Positions 25,684 to 34,033 of a stretch of 64,000 nt of DNA are shown here, one piece after another. The DNA is from an uncultured Alistipes sp. (GTDB lineage Bacteria > Bacteroidota > Bacteroidia > Bacteroidales > UBA932). The notes under the pieces are model-generated. The model saw nothing but the letters and a program-made list of their open reading frames with translations. It had not been told where the DNA came from and made no database searches. The stretch lies in the NCBI GenBank assembly GCA_902388455.1, contig CABMPD010000003.1, forward strand, positions 112,073 to 176,072, given 5' to 3'. The position numbers and the translations under genes were made by a program. Each line of letters opens with the position of its first letter. Within the stretch, counting starts at the first letter, position 1.

Positions 25684-26832
25684 ATGATTAAAATGACAAT
25701 AAGAATATCGGCGGCACTCCTGCTGGCCGCCATGATTTTCTCCTGCGGCGGCAGCGGCGGCAGGACTACGGACGGAGAGAGTGTCGGGATGCGGTACGCC
25801 CGGTACCTGAGCATCTCCGACTGCGGCAGCTACACTGTGGCCGACATCACCAACCCCTGGGACACTGCCCGTCTCCTGCACCGCTACATCCTCGTACCGC
25901 AGGACTCTCCCCTGCCTCAGGACATACCTCAGGGCACGCTCGTCCGCACCCCCATTGACCGCATCATCGTCTACTCCTCGGTACATGCCTCGATAATCGA
26001 CGCCCTCGGAGCCTCCGACCGCATAGCCGGAGTCTGTGAGCCGGAGTACATGACATGCCGGGCCGTGCTTGACGGCGTAGCCGAAGGACGCATCACCGAC
26101 TGCGGCAGCTCCGTATCCCCCAGCATCGAGCGGATAGCCGGAGCCGGCGGACAGGTGATCATCGCCTCCCCGTTCCAGAACGGCAGCTACGGGGCGGCCG
26201 GCAAGCTGGGGATTCCCATCATCGAGGCGGCTGACTACATGGAGAACGACCCTCTGGGCCGCACAGAATGGATCCGGCTCTTCGGCCTGCTGCTCGACTG
26301 TCCCGACCGGGCCGACTCCCTCTTCCGGGCCGCCGAGACCGGATACAACAGCATCCGGGACAGCGTCGCCGGACACATCCGGGACAACGGGGCACACCGC
26401 CCCACCCTTCTGGCCGAGCGCAAGTACGGAGCCTCCTGGGACGTCCCCGGCGGAGCCAGCTACATGGTCCGCATCTATACCGACGCAGGAGCCGACTACA
26501 TCTTCAGCGGCACCACTACTTCCGCCAATGTCAACATGTCCTTTGAGAATGTCCTCCGCGAGGGCATCGACGCCGACATCTGGGTCCTCAAATACTGGAG
26601 CCCGCAGCCCATGACCTACTCCTCCCTTGAAGCCGAATACAGCCTCTACTCCCGGTTCAACGCATTCCAGAACCGACAGGTCTACGGCTGCAACACCTAC
26701 TCCTCCACCTACTACGACGACATCGTCCTCCACCCCTCATGGATTCTCGAGGACCTGGCCGCCGTCTTCCATCCCGACCTCTTCCCCGGCCATGAGCCGC
26801 GCTACTTCAAGCCCCTGCAGGACAACACCTGA
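25684..26832 (+). CDS. ABC importer substrate-binding lipoprotein (cobalamin/iron type)
   Basis: A 382-residue BtuF/FepB-type binding protein. The signal peptide ends in a lipobox (LAAMIFSCGG), so it is anchored in a membrane. The two-lobed fold is suggested by VDRIIVYSSVHASIIDALG-like segments (PIDRIIVYSS... at about 88), AGVCEPEYM, GGQVIIASPFQNG and a final ILEDLAAVFHPDLFPGHE that is typical of this class. It overlaps the ATPase gene convergently by 31 bp. The permease and ATPase are on the opposite strand, so it has its own promoter. Vitamin B12 is a plausible ligand because pduO is in the window; siderophore or haem is also possible. Confidence 0.85.
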   Translation: MIKMTIRISAALLLAAMIFSCGGSGGRTTDGESVGMRYARYLSISDCGSYTVADITNPWDTARLLHRYILVPQDSPLPQDIPQGTLVRTPIDRIIVYSSVHASIIDALGASDRIAGVCEPEYMTCRAVLDGVAEGRITDCGSSVSPSIERIAGAGGQVIIASPFQNGSYGAAGKLGIPIIEAADYMENDPLGRTEWIRLFGLLLDCPDRADSLFRAAETGYNSIRDSVAGHIRDNGAHRPTLLAERKYGASWDVPGGASYMVRIYTDAGADYIFSGTTTSANVNMSFENVLREGIDADIWVLKYWSPQPMTYSSLEAEYSLYSRFNAFQNRQVYGCNTYSSTYYDDIVLHPSWILEDLAAVFHPDLFPGHEPRYFKPLQDNT

Positions 26833-27848
26833 GACACCGCCTGCGAGATGCAGGAGACCGTAACCGGAGCGGACGCCGAAGTACCTGAGACTTCCAGGCA
26901 GGTAGGCGAGAGACAGCGGACACAGGGTATGCCCTCAGCCGGAAGCACCGGAGTGAAACCGTTGCGGGCCAGGGCATTGGCCATCCAGCGGGCCGTAAGG
27001 CTGTCTCCGTCCACGCCTACTTCGGGACCGGACACACCCGTTGACAGCTGCCCCGACCGTACATCGAAGTTCATGCCGCGCTGACCGAAGAACGCCTTCA
27101 GGCTCCCGTCCAGCACCAGGTCCTCCGGAGAGCCGGAGACCACCGGAGCGTCACCCGAGGGCAGAAGCAGCAGCCGGTCCGAGAATATCAGCGCATTGTC
27201 TATATCGTGGGTGGAGAGCAGCACCGCCTTGCCATGCCTGCGGGCCGTATCGTGCAGCAGCGACATGGTCTCTATCCGGCTGGCCACATCAAGGAAGGCC
27301 GTCGGTTCATCCAGTACGATGACCGGACACTCCTGAGCCAGGGCCTTGGCTATCATCGTCCTCTGCCGCTCCCCGTCCGAAAGTTCCGAGACATAGGAGT
27401 CCGCCTTGTGCGCGATACCCACCGCGGACATCGCCTCCGACACCACCTCCCGGTCCCGCTCTCCCAGCCTCCCGAAAAAGCCGGTATGCGGCTGCCGTCC
27501 CAGGGCCACCAGTTCCCGGACCGTAAGTCCTCCGGCATTGGTCCTCTCAGTGAGCACTACCCCCACCGTCAATGCCAGCTCATGGGAAGAATACTCCGAC
27601 AGTTCCCGCCCGAGTACCCGCACGGTCCCGCCTACAGCCGGCTGGAATCCGCACAGGGTCCGCAGCAGCGTCGACTTGCCCGCCCCGTTCAGTCCTATCA
27701 GCGAGGTCAGTTCCCCGCGGTGCAGGACGAAATTCACCCGCGGATGCACCGTCTTCCAGCCTTCCTTCCGCCCGCAGCGGTATCCGATGGAGAGGCCGGA
27801 GGTTTCCAGCGCAGGAGAAATATTTGAAAGGTCAGTACTCATGCTCAA
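26802..27848 (-). CDS. ABC importer ATPase (FecE/BtuD type) with C-terminal extension
   Basis: A 348-residue ATPase. Walker A is LIGLNGAGKSTLLRTL (about 52-67), the signature is ELSDGERQRTMIAKAL, Walker B is VIVLDEPTAFLD and the H-loop is STHDIDNAL. Usual family length is about 255-265, so the final ~85 residues, from about GPEVGVDGDSLTARWMANAL, are an added domain of unknown role. The start overlaps the permease stop by four bases (ATGA), so translation is coupled. Acts at the cytosolic face of the FecCD-type permease. Confidence 0.9.
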   Translation of the reverse strand: MSMSTDLSNISPALETSGLSIGYRCGRKEGWKTVHPRVNFVLHRGELTSLIGLNGAGKSTLLRTLCGFQPAVGGTVRVLGRELSEYSSHELALTVGVVLTERTNAGGLTVRELVALGRQPHTGFFGRLGERDREVVSEAMSAVGIAHKADSYVSELSDGERQRTMIAKALAQECPVIVLDEPTAFLDVASRIETMSLLHDTARRHGKAVLLSTHDIDNALIFSDRLLLLPSGDAPVVSGSPEDLVLDGSLKAFFGQRGMNFDVRSGQLSTGVSGPEVGVDGDSLTARWMANALARNGFTPVLPAEGIPCVRCLSPTCLEVSGTSASAPVTVSCISQAVSQVLSCRGLK

Positions 27849-28888
27849 TTGAAATATTGGATGCTCTTACGGTTGACTATGACGTATATGATCACCGGCG
27901 CCCCGAACAGCGGAGTCACCGCATTCAGCGGCAGCAGCATCCCCGTCCCGGGTATCACCGTCAGCATATTGCAGGCCAGGGCAATGCAGGCGCCGGAAAG
28001 GGCTGTCGCCGGCACCAGCACGCGGTGGTCCGAAGTCCCCAGCAGCAGCCGGGCGATATGGGGCACGGCCAGGCCGATGAAGGATATCGGGCCGCAGAAG
28101 GCCGTCACCACGGCTGTCATCAGGCCGGTGCAGACCAGCACGTGGATACGCGCGGCCCGGACGTTGACTCCCAGGTTGGCGGCGTATTTCTCCCCCAGCA
28201 GCAGGGCATTGAGCGGCTTGACCAGCAGCAGGGCCCAGACCAGACCCGCACAGGCGGCCGCGGAGAAGAAGGGCAGCTGGGCCGAGGAAACCGAGGAAAA
28301 ATCCCCCATACCCCACATCACGAACTGCCGCACCTTGTCAGCCGAGGCATAGTAATTCAATATGGAAATGCAGGAGGACACCAGGTAGCCTACCATGATA
28401 CCGATGATCAGCAGCATCACATTGCTGCCCACCCTCCTGGAGAAGAATACGATAACTCCCAGAATGGCGCAGGCCCCGGCCATCGCTCCGGCCACCGTGG
28501 CCATGTATCCTCCGAAAGAGCCTACGGTGCCTCCGAAGGCCAGCATTATCAGGGCTACGCCCAGATTGGCCCCGTCACTGATTCCCAAGATGGACGGTCC
28601 TGCCAGGGGATTGTGAAAGAGGGTCTGCAGCAACAGGCCGCTCACAGCCAGGGCCGCTCCCGCCAGCAGGGCCGTAGCGGCCTGGGGCAGACGCGAGCCG
28701 GTGAGGATGATGCGCCCGGCAGGATTGTCACCTCCGCCTCCGGACAGGATGTCCAGAACCTCCCCCGGTGGGATAGGCACCGCCCCGTAGAACAGATTGC
28801 CCGCCGCCAGCAGCACCAGCAGCGGCAGCAGCACCAGGCAGATCCGCCGCTTCCTATTGTTCCCCGGGGATTCCTTCTTCCGAGCCAT
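27845..28888 (-). CDS. FecCD-type ABC importer permease
   Basis: A 347-residue inner-membrane permease from ATG 28888 (MARKKESPGNN); the longer frame to 29008 only reads through the upstream gene. It has about nine to ten hydrophobic segments. Family motifs are present: GSRLPQAATALLAGAALAVSGLLLQTLFHNPLA (about 58-90), then GPISFIGLAVPHIARLLLG near 275. This class imports vitamin B12, haem or ferric siderophores. It overlaps the DoxX-like gene upstream by 35 bp and the ATPase gene downstream by four. Confidence 0.92.
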   Translation of the reverse strand: MARKKESPGNNRKRRICLVLLPLLVLLAAGNLFYGAVPIPPGEVLDILSGGGGDNPAGRIILTGSRLPQAATALLAGAALAVSGLLLQTLFHNPLAGPSILGISDGANLGVALIMLAFGGTVGSFGGYMATVAGAMAGACAILGVIVFFSRRVGSNVMLLIIGIMVGYLVSSCISILNYYASADKVRQFVMWGMGDFSSVSSAQLPFFSAAACAGLVWALLLVKPLNALLLGEKYAANLGVNVRAARIHVLVCTGLMTAVVTAFCGPISFIGLAVPHIARLLLGTSDHRVLVPATALSGACIALACNMLTVIPGTGMLLPLNAVTPLFGAPVIIYVIVNRKSIQYFN

Positions 28889-30215
28889 GACTGCCTCCGG
28901 TTTTATTGTTACGCCTTGCCGCACGCCTGGCGGCCTTCTTGCGCCTGCGGAGCCTCTCCCGCGCCAGCAGCCCCCTGAACTTCCTGCCGTAGACGATTCC
29001 GCACACATAACGGAATATTATGATGACCAAAAAGAGCAGAAGTATTGAAGACTCGTAGAACAAGCGCTGGGCTATGGTTTCACGTGCCGTCACCTCCTCG
29101 GTGTCCATCCGGAAAGTCCGCCTTACATCCTCGGGCGAGAACTTCCAGCCAGCCCATTTCTTGACCACTATTCCATTATGGATGAGCATCACACCGCCGT
29201 TGGAACGGGACATGGATATGAGAGTCTTTATATCCCCGTAGATCATATAGCGTCCTATATCCGGATAACGTGAGACTATCGAGTCCATCACCGGATCCAT
29301 TACCGGAGCTGCGACCCTGGCCATCCCGCCATGAAAGGCTACCGAGTCCATACTTTCGTCCACCTTTTTCCAATAGCCGTCACCCAGTTTCTCAGGACTG
29401 AGCACAATAAACAGAAACACCGGCACCTCGGAAGCGACCAGTTCCTCCGTCACTATCTCGCCGTCAGCCCTGGAGAGCGTCATGTCGAAGAGCAGGTCCC
29501 GCTCGTCGCCCAGGTACACCGACTCGGTACTCACATAGTTCCATGTACTGTCCGGCAGATGATCCAGGTCGAAATGCTCCTGGCGCCCGTCCTTCTCATA
29601 GATGAAGACCGTCTCGAAGTTGTCGCTGCCCGAGACCTTGTCCAGACGGGCAGAAAGATTGGTGCCCACACGGAAATTGCCGTACTCCACGAGCGGAATG
29701 TTGATATAGGAGTAGAGCACGCAGATGAGGGCGAGCGCACCGTATGTGGCGAGGAAAGCCCACTCTGCCGGCACAGGTGCCACAAGTCTGAAATGCTTGC
29801 GGAACAAGAATATGGGGATGATACATATCGTCAGCACCACATTCTTGAAGAAAGTCTCCCACATCGTCAGATGCACCGCCTCTCCGAAACACCCGCACTC
29901 CTCGACCGCATCGTACAGGGCCATGAAGAATGTCAGCACGGTAAAGAACACCATCATGATCAGGCCGGCCCAGGACGCAACTTTCATCCTCACGCACATC
30001 AGTACGGCTATACCTATCATGAACTCCGTCAACGACAGCACCATACCTAGCGGCACCGCCACGGGGTCCAGAAAACTCAAGTGCAGCACCCGCAGATACT
30101 CATCGACTATCAACCCAGTACCGACAGGGTCCGTCAGCTTGAAGAATCCCGAAAGGATAAACGTCACTCCGAACACCAGCCGGAAGAGAAACATCAGTAT
30201 CCGCAGCAGTCTCAT
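28854..30215 (-). CDS. DoxX/MauE-like membrane protein with large extracytoplasmic domain
   Basis: A 453-residue protein similar to the Bacteroides BT_3928-type family. Four hydrophobic segments at about 5-150 form a DoxX/MauE-like unit with a conserved ECGCFGEA cysteine motif. A soluble region (about 175-395) with a SPEKLGDGYWKK segment follows. One more transmembrane helix (about 405-425) and a strongly basic tail (RERLRRRKKAARRAARRN) end it. MauE relatives take part in disulfide chemistry, so a redox role is inferred. It overlaps tmk by four bases and the permease by 35 bp. Confidence 0.8.
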   Translation of the reverse strand: MRLLRILMFLFRLVFGVTFILSGFFKLTDPVGTGLIVDEYLRVLHLSFLDPVAVPLGMVLSLTEFMIGIAVLMCVRMKVASWAGLIMMVFFTVLTFFMALYDAVEECGCFGEAVHLTMWETFFKNVVLTICIIPIFLFRKHFRLVAPVPAEWAFLATYGALALICVLYSYINIPLVEYGNFRVGTNLSARLDKVSGSDNFETVFIYEKDGRQEHFDLDHLPDSTWNYVSTESVYLGDERDLLFDMTLSRADGEIVTEELVASEVPVFLFIVLSPEKLGDGYWKKVDESMDSVAFHGGMARVAAPVMDPVMDSIVSRYPDIGRYMIYGDIKTLISMSRSNGGVMLIHNGIVVKKWAGWKFSPEDVRRTFRMDTEEVTARETIAQRLFYESSILLLFLVIIIFRYVCGIVYGRKFRGLLARERLRRRKKAARRAARRNNKTGGSHGSEEGIPGEQ

Positions 30216-30880
30216 AGCACCTTTCTTATACGTTCAAACACTTCTCCGGCCGGCGGCATCTGTCCGTCGGCGCCGCAGCAGTCCACCCTCAGGAAGGCGG
30301 GGTCCTTGCGGCAAAGGCGCAGATACACCTCCCGGACCCTCCGCTGGAAATCCAGGTCGGCCTCATGTATGTCCTGCCCGCCGTGGAGGTACTCACGGTC
30401 GCTTCCCTCCCGCTGGGCTGCCAGACGGCCGCTCACGAAGGACAGGGGCACGTCCAGGAAAATATTCAGGTCCGGGCGGGGTATCCCGTACACCTCATAT
30501 TCGGTCCGCAGGATCCATTCTTCCAGGGCAATGGATTCCTCCGTGGAAGAGAGCTTCGCGCATTGAAAGGCAATGTTGGAATACACATACCTGTCCAGCA
30601 GGACCGTCCTTCCCTCCTGAAGCCAGCGGCGGATAAGGGCCGAGGCGTCCCTGCGGTCCTCCGCGAAGAGCAGGGCCACTATCATCGGATGCACCTGGTC
30701 CATACGGCCGAACTCTCCCCGGAGGAAGCGGGCTATCATGTCCCCGACCACAGGAGCGTCGAAGCGGGGAAAATGCAGGTATTCAGGCTCCTGCCCCTGA
30801 CGGCGGGTGAGATATTCCCTTACATTGGCCACCTGGGTGGACTTACCCGAGCCGTCGAGACCTTCTATTACTATAAGCAT
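30212..30880 (-). CDS. tmk: Thymidylate kinase
   Basis: A 222-residue cytosolic kinase converting dTMP to dTDP. The P-loop is IEGLDGSGKSTQVANV (about 5-20), and the DRY motif appears in LLDRYVYSNIAFQCAK (about 100-115), with LNIFLDVPLSFVSGR following. Length is normal. It is the first gene of a four-gene overlapping operon with the DoxX-like protein, the FecCD permease and the ATPase. A minus-strand TATTTTTG box at 30914-30907 may be its promoter. Confidence 0.93.
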   Translation of the reverse strand: MLIVIEGLDGSGKSTQVANVREYLTRRQGQEPEYLHFPRFDAPVVGDMIARFLRGEFGRMDQVHPMIVALLFAEDRRDASALIRRWLQEGRTVLLDRYVYSNIAFQCAKLSSTEESIALEEWILRTEYEVYGIPRPDLNIFLDVPLSFVSGRLAAQREGSDREYLHGGQDIHEADLDFQRRVREVYLRLCRKDPAFLRVDCCGADGQMPPAGEVFERIRKVL

Positions 30881-30936
30881 ATTTTCCTATCCTTGTTGAA
30901 ACTCTGCAAAAATAACTATTTATACCGAAACTTCGC

Positions 30937-30944
30937 TATCTTTG
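30937..30944 (+). promoter_or_regulatory. -7 box for the AAA/PD-(D/E)XK gene
   Basis: TATCTTTG, an exact consensus match 23 bp upstream of ATG 30968. A divergent TATTTTTG for tmk lies at 30914-30907 on the other strand. Confidence 0.55.
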
Positions 30945-30967
30945 TATTCTGACATTATTCTACCGCC

Positions 30968-32533
30968 ATGGACAACGACCGCAGATACTACCCGATAGGA
31001 CTCCAGACATTCTCGGAGCTCCGCACGAGAAAGAACTACGTGTACATCGACAAGACGGAGTATGTTTACCGCATGACGAACTCAGATGCGAAGTACATCT
31101 TCCTGAGCCGTCCCAGACGGTTCGGCAAGTCGCTGCTGGTCTCCACCCTGCACAGCTACTTCGATGGACGCAGGGAGCTGTTCAAGGGACTGGCAATCGA
31201 AGGACTGGAGAAAGACTGGACGGTGTACCCCGTACTGCATTTCGACATGAGCATGGCAAAACATGCGGAGAAGGAGCAACTGGAGTCGATGATAAGTTTC
31301 CAACTGCTCGATTACGAAAAAATCTATGGCAAGTCAGAGGAAGGAGCCGGTCTCAACGACAGGCTCACAGGCCTCATCAAGCGGGCTTCACAGCAGACCG
31401 GAAGGCAGGTAGTGGTACTCATCGACGAGTACGACGCCCCGCTGCTGGACATAATACACGAGGAGCGCAACCTGCCTGTGCTGCGCCAGGTCATGCGCAA
31501 CTTCTACAGTCCCCTTAAGGCCTGCGACCCCTGGCTGCGGTTCGTCTTCCTGACAGGCATAACCAAGTTCTCGCAGCTGAGCATCTTCAGCGAGCTGAAC
31601 AACATCAAGGACATCAGCATGGACACGGATTATGCCGCCGTCTGCGGTATAACTGAGGATGAGATGCTCTCCCAGATGAACGAGGACATTGACCTGATGG
31701 CGGACAGGATGCGGCTGAGCCGCGAGGAACTGCTGGAAAAGCTGAAAGACTACTACGACGGATATCATTTCACCTGGCCCTCGCCGGATATTTACAATCC
31801 CTACAGTCTGATGAACGCTTTCGCCGACAAGAAGATACGTTCCTTCTGGTTCGGAAGCGGCACACCCACCTACCTTCTGGAAATGCTCCGCAAATATCAC
31901 GTGTCTCCCTCCGAGATAGGAGGCGGCAGTGCGACCGCAGATGAGTTCGATGCCCCCACAGAAAAGCTGACAAGCATAACTCCACTGCTATATCAGAGCG
32001 GATACCTCACCATAAAGGACGGCAGCGAGTTCACCGAAGTGTACACCCTCGACTTCCCAAACCGGGAGATTCGGGTCGGCATGATGCGCAGCCTCCTGCC
32101 GAACTATCTCGGCTATAGTGCCGGCAAAGGCAATACGACTGTAGCCCTGATGTACGATGCCATATACCATGAGGACATGGACAAGGCCCTGCATCTGCTC
32201 CAGACCTTCCTCTCCACTGTCCCCTACACCGACAACACTGACTACGAGGGACACTGGCAGCAGATGTTATACGTCATATTCAGCATTTTCGGATACTATG
32301 TGGACGTGGAAGTACGTACCCCAAAAGGCCGCGTAGACATGGTCATGCGGACTGCCACGAAACTATATCTGGTAGAGCTGAAGCTCGACAGGAGCGCGGA
32401 GACAGCCATGCAGCAGATTGACCTCAAGCAGTACCCGGAGCGGTTCGCCCTCTGCGGCCTGCCCGTAGTCAGGGTCGCCGTCAACTTCGACTCCGCCACC
32501 CACACCATCAATGACTGGATTATCTCAGAATGA
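30968..32533 (+). CDS. AAA-ATPase-like / PD-(D/E)XK nuclease-like protein
   Basis: A 521-residue protein of the large paralogous family (AAA-ATPase_like plus PDDEXK_9) common in gut Bacteroidales. The N-terminus IGLQTFSELRTRKNYVYIDKT is typical. A P-loop variant, FLSRPRRFGKSLLVSTL, is near 45-60, and Walker B is VVVLIDEYDAPLLD (about 145-158). The C-terminal nuclease-like domain has GRVDMVMRT and LYLVELKLDRSAETAMQQI (D...ExK). Members often occur in many copies near mobile elements; their function is not established. It stands alone, followed by a 106-bp palindrome. Confidence 0.88.
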   Translation: MDNDRRYYPIGLQTFSELRTRKNYVYIDKTEYVYRMTNSDAKYIFLSRPRRFGKSLLVSTLHSYFDGRRELFKGLAIEGLEKDWTVYPVLHFDMSMAKHAEKEQLESMISFQLLDYEKIYGKSEEGAGLNDRLTGLIKRASQQTGRQVVVLIDEYDAPLLDIIHEERNLPVLRQVMRNFYSPLKACDPWLRFVFLTGITKFSQLSIFSELNNIKDISMDTDYAAVCGITEDEMLSQMNEDIDLMADRMRLSREELLEKLKDYYDGYHFTWPSPDIYNPYSLMNAFADKKIRSFWFGSGTPTYLLEMLRKYHVSPSEIGGGSATADEFDAPTEKLTSITPLLYQSGYLTIKDGSEFTEVYTLDFPNREIRVGMMRSLLPNYLGYSAGKGNTTVALMYDAIYHEDMDKALHLLQTFLSTVPYTDNTDYEGHWQQMLYVIFSIFGYYVDVEVRTPKGRVDMVMRTATKLYLVELKLDRSAETAMQQIDLKQYPERFALCGLPVVRVAVNFDSATHTINDWIISE

Positions 32534-32540
32534 ATATACC

Positions 32541-32646
32541 AGATAAATACAGCAGTCGAAAAGACCAGGCCCTCCCACACCTCCGGTGCGGGCCCCTCCC
32601 TCTAGAGCCGAGGGCGGCTAGTCTTTTCTCGTTGCTGTATTTATCT
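32541..32646. repeat. 106-bp nested palindrome between AAA protein and purB
   Basis: Three nested pairings are seen. AGATAAATACAGCA (32541-32554) pairs with 32633-32646. GAAAAGAC (32558-32565) pairs with 32621-32628. GCCCTC (32569-32574) pairs with 32610-32615. A small CACC/GGTG hairpin lies in the middle. The sequence could terminate the upstream gene, form a structured RNA in the purB leader, or be a small repeat element. Its first base is 8 bp after the upstream stop codon. Confidence 0.7.
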
Positions 32647-32695
32647 AATCTAAGAGACAACAAACTGACAACAAATTTAATTAATAGCAACCGAT

Positions 32696-34030
32696 ATGCT
32701 TACATCGATTTCACCCATTGACGGGAGGTACTACAGACAGGTCCGGGACCTCTCCGCCTACTATTCCGAATTTGCCCTGATCAGATACAGAGTCCGCGTG
32801 GAGATAGAGTACTTCATCGCCCTGTGCGAGCTGCCTCTGCCCCAGCTGAAGGACTTCGACCGCAGCCTCTTCGACACTCTGCGCGGCATCTACCGCGACA
32901 TGACCGAGGACGAGGCCGCCGAGGTCAAGGAGATTGAGAAGACCACCAACCATGACGTCAAGGCGGTGGAATACTTCATAAAGAGGCGTTTCGACGCAAT
33001 GGGCATCAATCCCCGCTACAAGGAGTTCGTCCACTTCGGCCTTACCTCTCAGGACATCAACAACACCGCGGTGCCTCTCAGCCTGATGGAGGGTATCCAG
33101 GATGTCTACCTGCCCCAGCTCTATGAGGTGCTCAACACCCTGGACGGCATGGCCGAGGAGTGGAAGGACATTCCCATGCTGGCCCACACCCACGGACAAC
33201 CCGCCTCCCCCACCCGCCTGGGCAAGGAGATAGCCGTATTCACGGCCAGACTGCGGGAGCAGCAGAAGATGCTCCTGGCCGTGCCTTTCTCGGCCAAGTT
33301 CGGCGGAGCCACCGGCAACTTCAACGCCCACTTTGCCGCATACCCGGACATCGACTGGAATGCCTTCGCAGTAGATTTCGTAGAAGACCGCCTCGGGCTC
33401 AAGCGCTCCTACCCGACCACACAGATCGAACACTATGACAACACCGCGGCCCTCTTCGACGCCATAAAGCGCATCAACAACATCCTGGTGGACCTCTGCC
33501 GCGATATCTGGACCTACATCTCGATGGAATACTTCAAGCAGAAGATCAAGGAGGGAGAGGTAGGTTCCTCAGCCATGCCCCACAAGGTCAACCCGATAGA
33601 CTTCGAGAATGCCGAGGGCAACTTCCTGATGGCCAACGCCGTCTGCGAGTTCCTCGCCTCCAAGCTCCCCATCTCCCGCCTCCAGAGAGACCTGACCGAC
33701 TCCACTACCCTGCGCAACATCGGAGTGCCCATTGCACACACCCTAATCGCTCTCAAGTCCCTCAAGAAAGGCCTGGACAAGCTGATTCTCAACCGCGACG
33801 CCCTGGAGCGCGACCTCAACGACAACTGGGAGGTAGTGGCCGAGGGCATACAGACCATCCTCCGCCGCGAGGGCTACCCCAACCCCTACGAGACCCTCAA
33901 GGCCCTCACCCGCACCGGACAGGCCGTATCGGACCGCACCATCCGCGAGTTCATCGACTCCCTTGATGTAGCCGAGTCTGTAAAGGACGAACTCAGAAGA
34001 CTTACACCCTTCAACTATACTGGAAGATAA
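32696..34030 (+). CDS. purB: Adenylosuccinate lyase
   Basis: A 444-residue fumarase/aspartase-superfamily enzyme acting twice in purine synthesis: SAICAR to AICAR and adenylosuccinate to AMP. Seen directly: SPIDGRYYRQVRDLS at the N-terminus, THGQPASPTRLGKE (about 160) with the catalytic His, and the superfamily signature GSSAMPHKVNPIDFENAEGN (about 289-308), whose loop carries the catalytic Ser. Length is normal. The M64 peptidase gene follows after 3 bp, so the two may be co-transcribed. Confidence 0.96.
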   Translation: MLTSISPIDGRYYRQVRDLSAYYSEFALIRYRVRVEIEYFIALCELPLPQLKDFDRSLFDTLRGIYRDMTEDEAAEVKEIEKTTNHDVKAVEYFIKRRFDAMGINPRYKEFVHFGLTSQDINNTAVPLSLMEGIQDVYLPQLYEVLNTLDGMAEEWKDIPMLAHTHGQPASPTRLGKEIAVFTARLREQQKMLLAVPFSAKFGGATGNFNAHFAAYPDIDWNAFAVDFVEDRLGLKRSYPTTQIEHYDNTAALFDAIKRINNILVDLCRDIWTYISMEYFKQKIKEGEVGSSAMPHKVNPIDFENAEGNFLMANAVCEFLASKLPISRLQRDLTDSTTLRNIGVPIAHTLIALKSLKKGLDKLILNRDALERDLNDNWEVVAEGIQTILRREGYPNPYETLKALTRTGQAVSDRTIREFIDSLDVAESVKDELRRLTPFNYTGR

Positions 34031-34033
34031 GAC

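Noticed and set aside
27572..28978. 468-codon plus-strand frame
   Set aside because: Antisense of the ATPase and FecCD permease.
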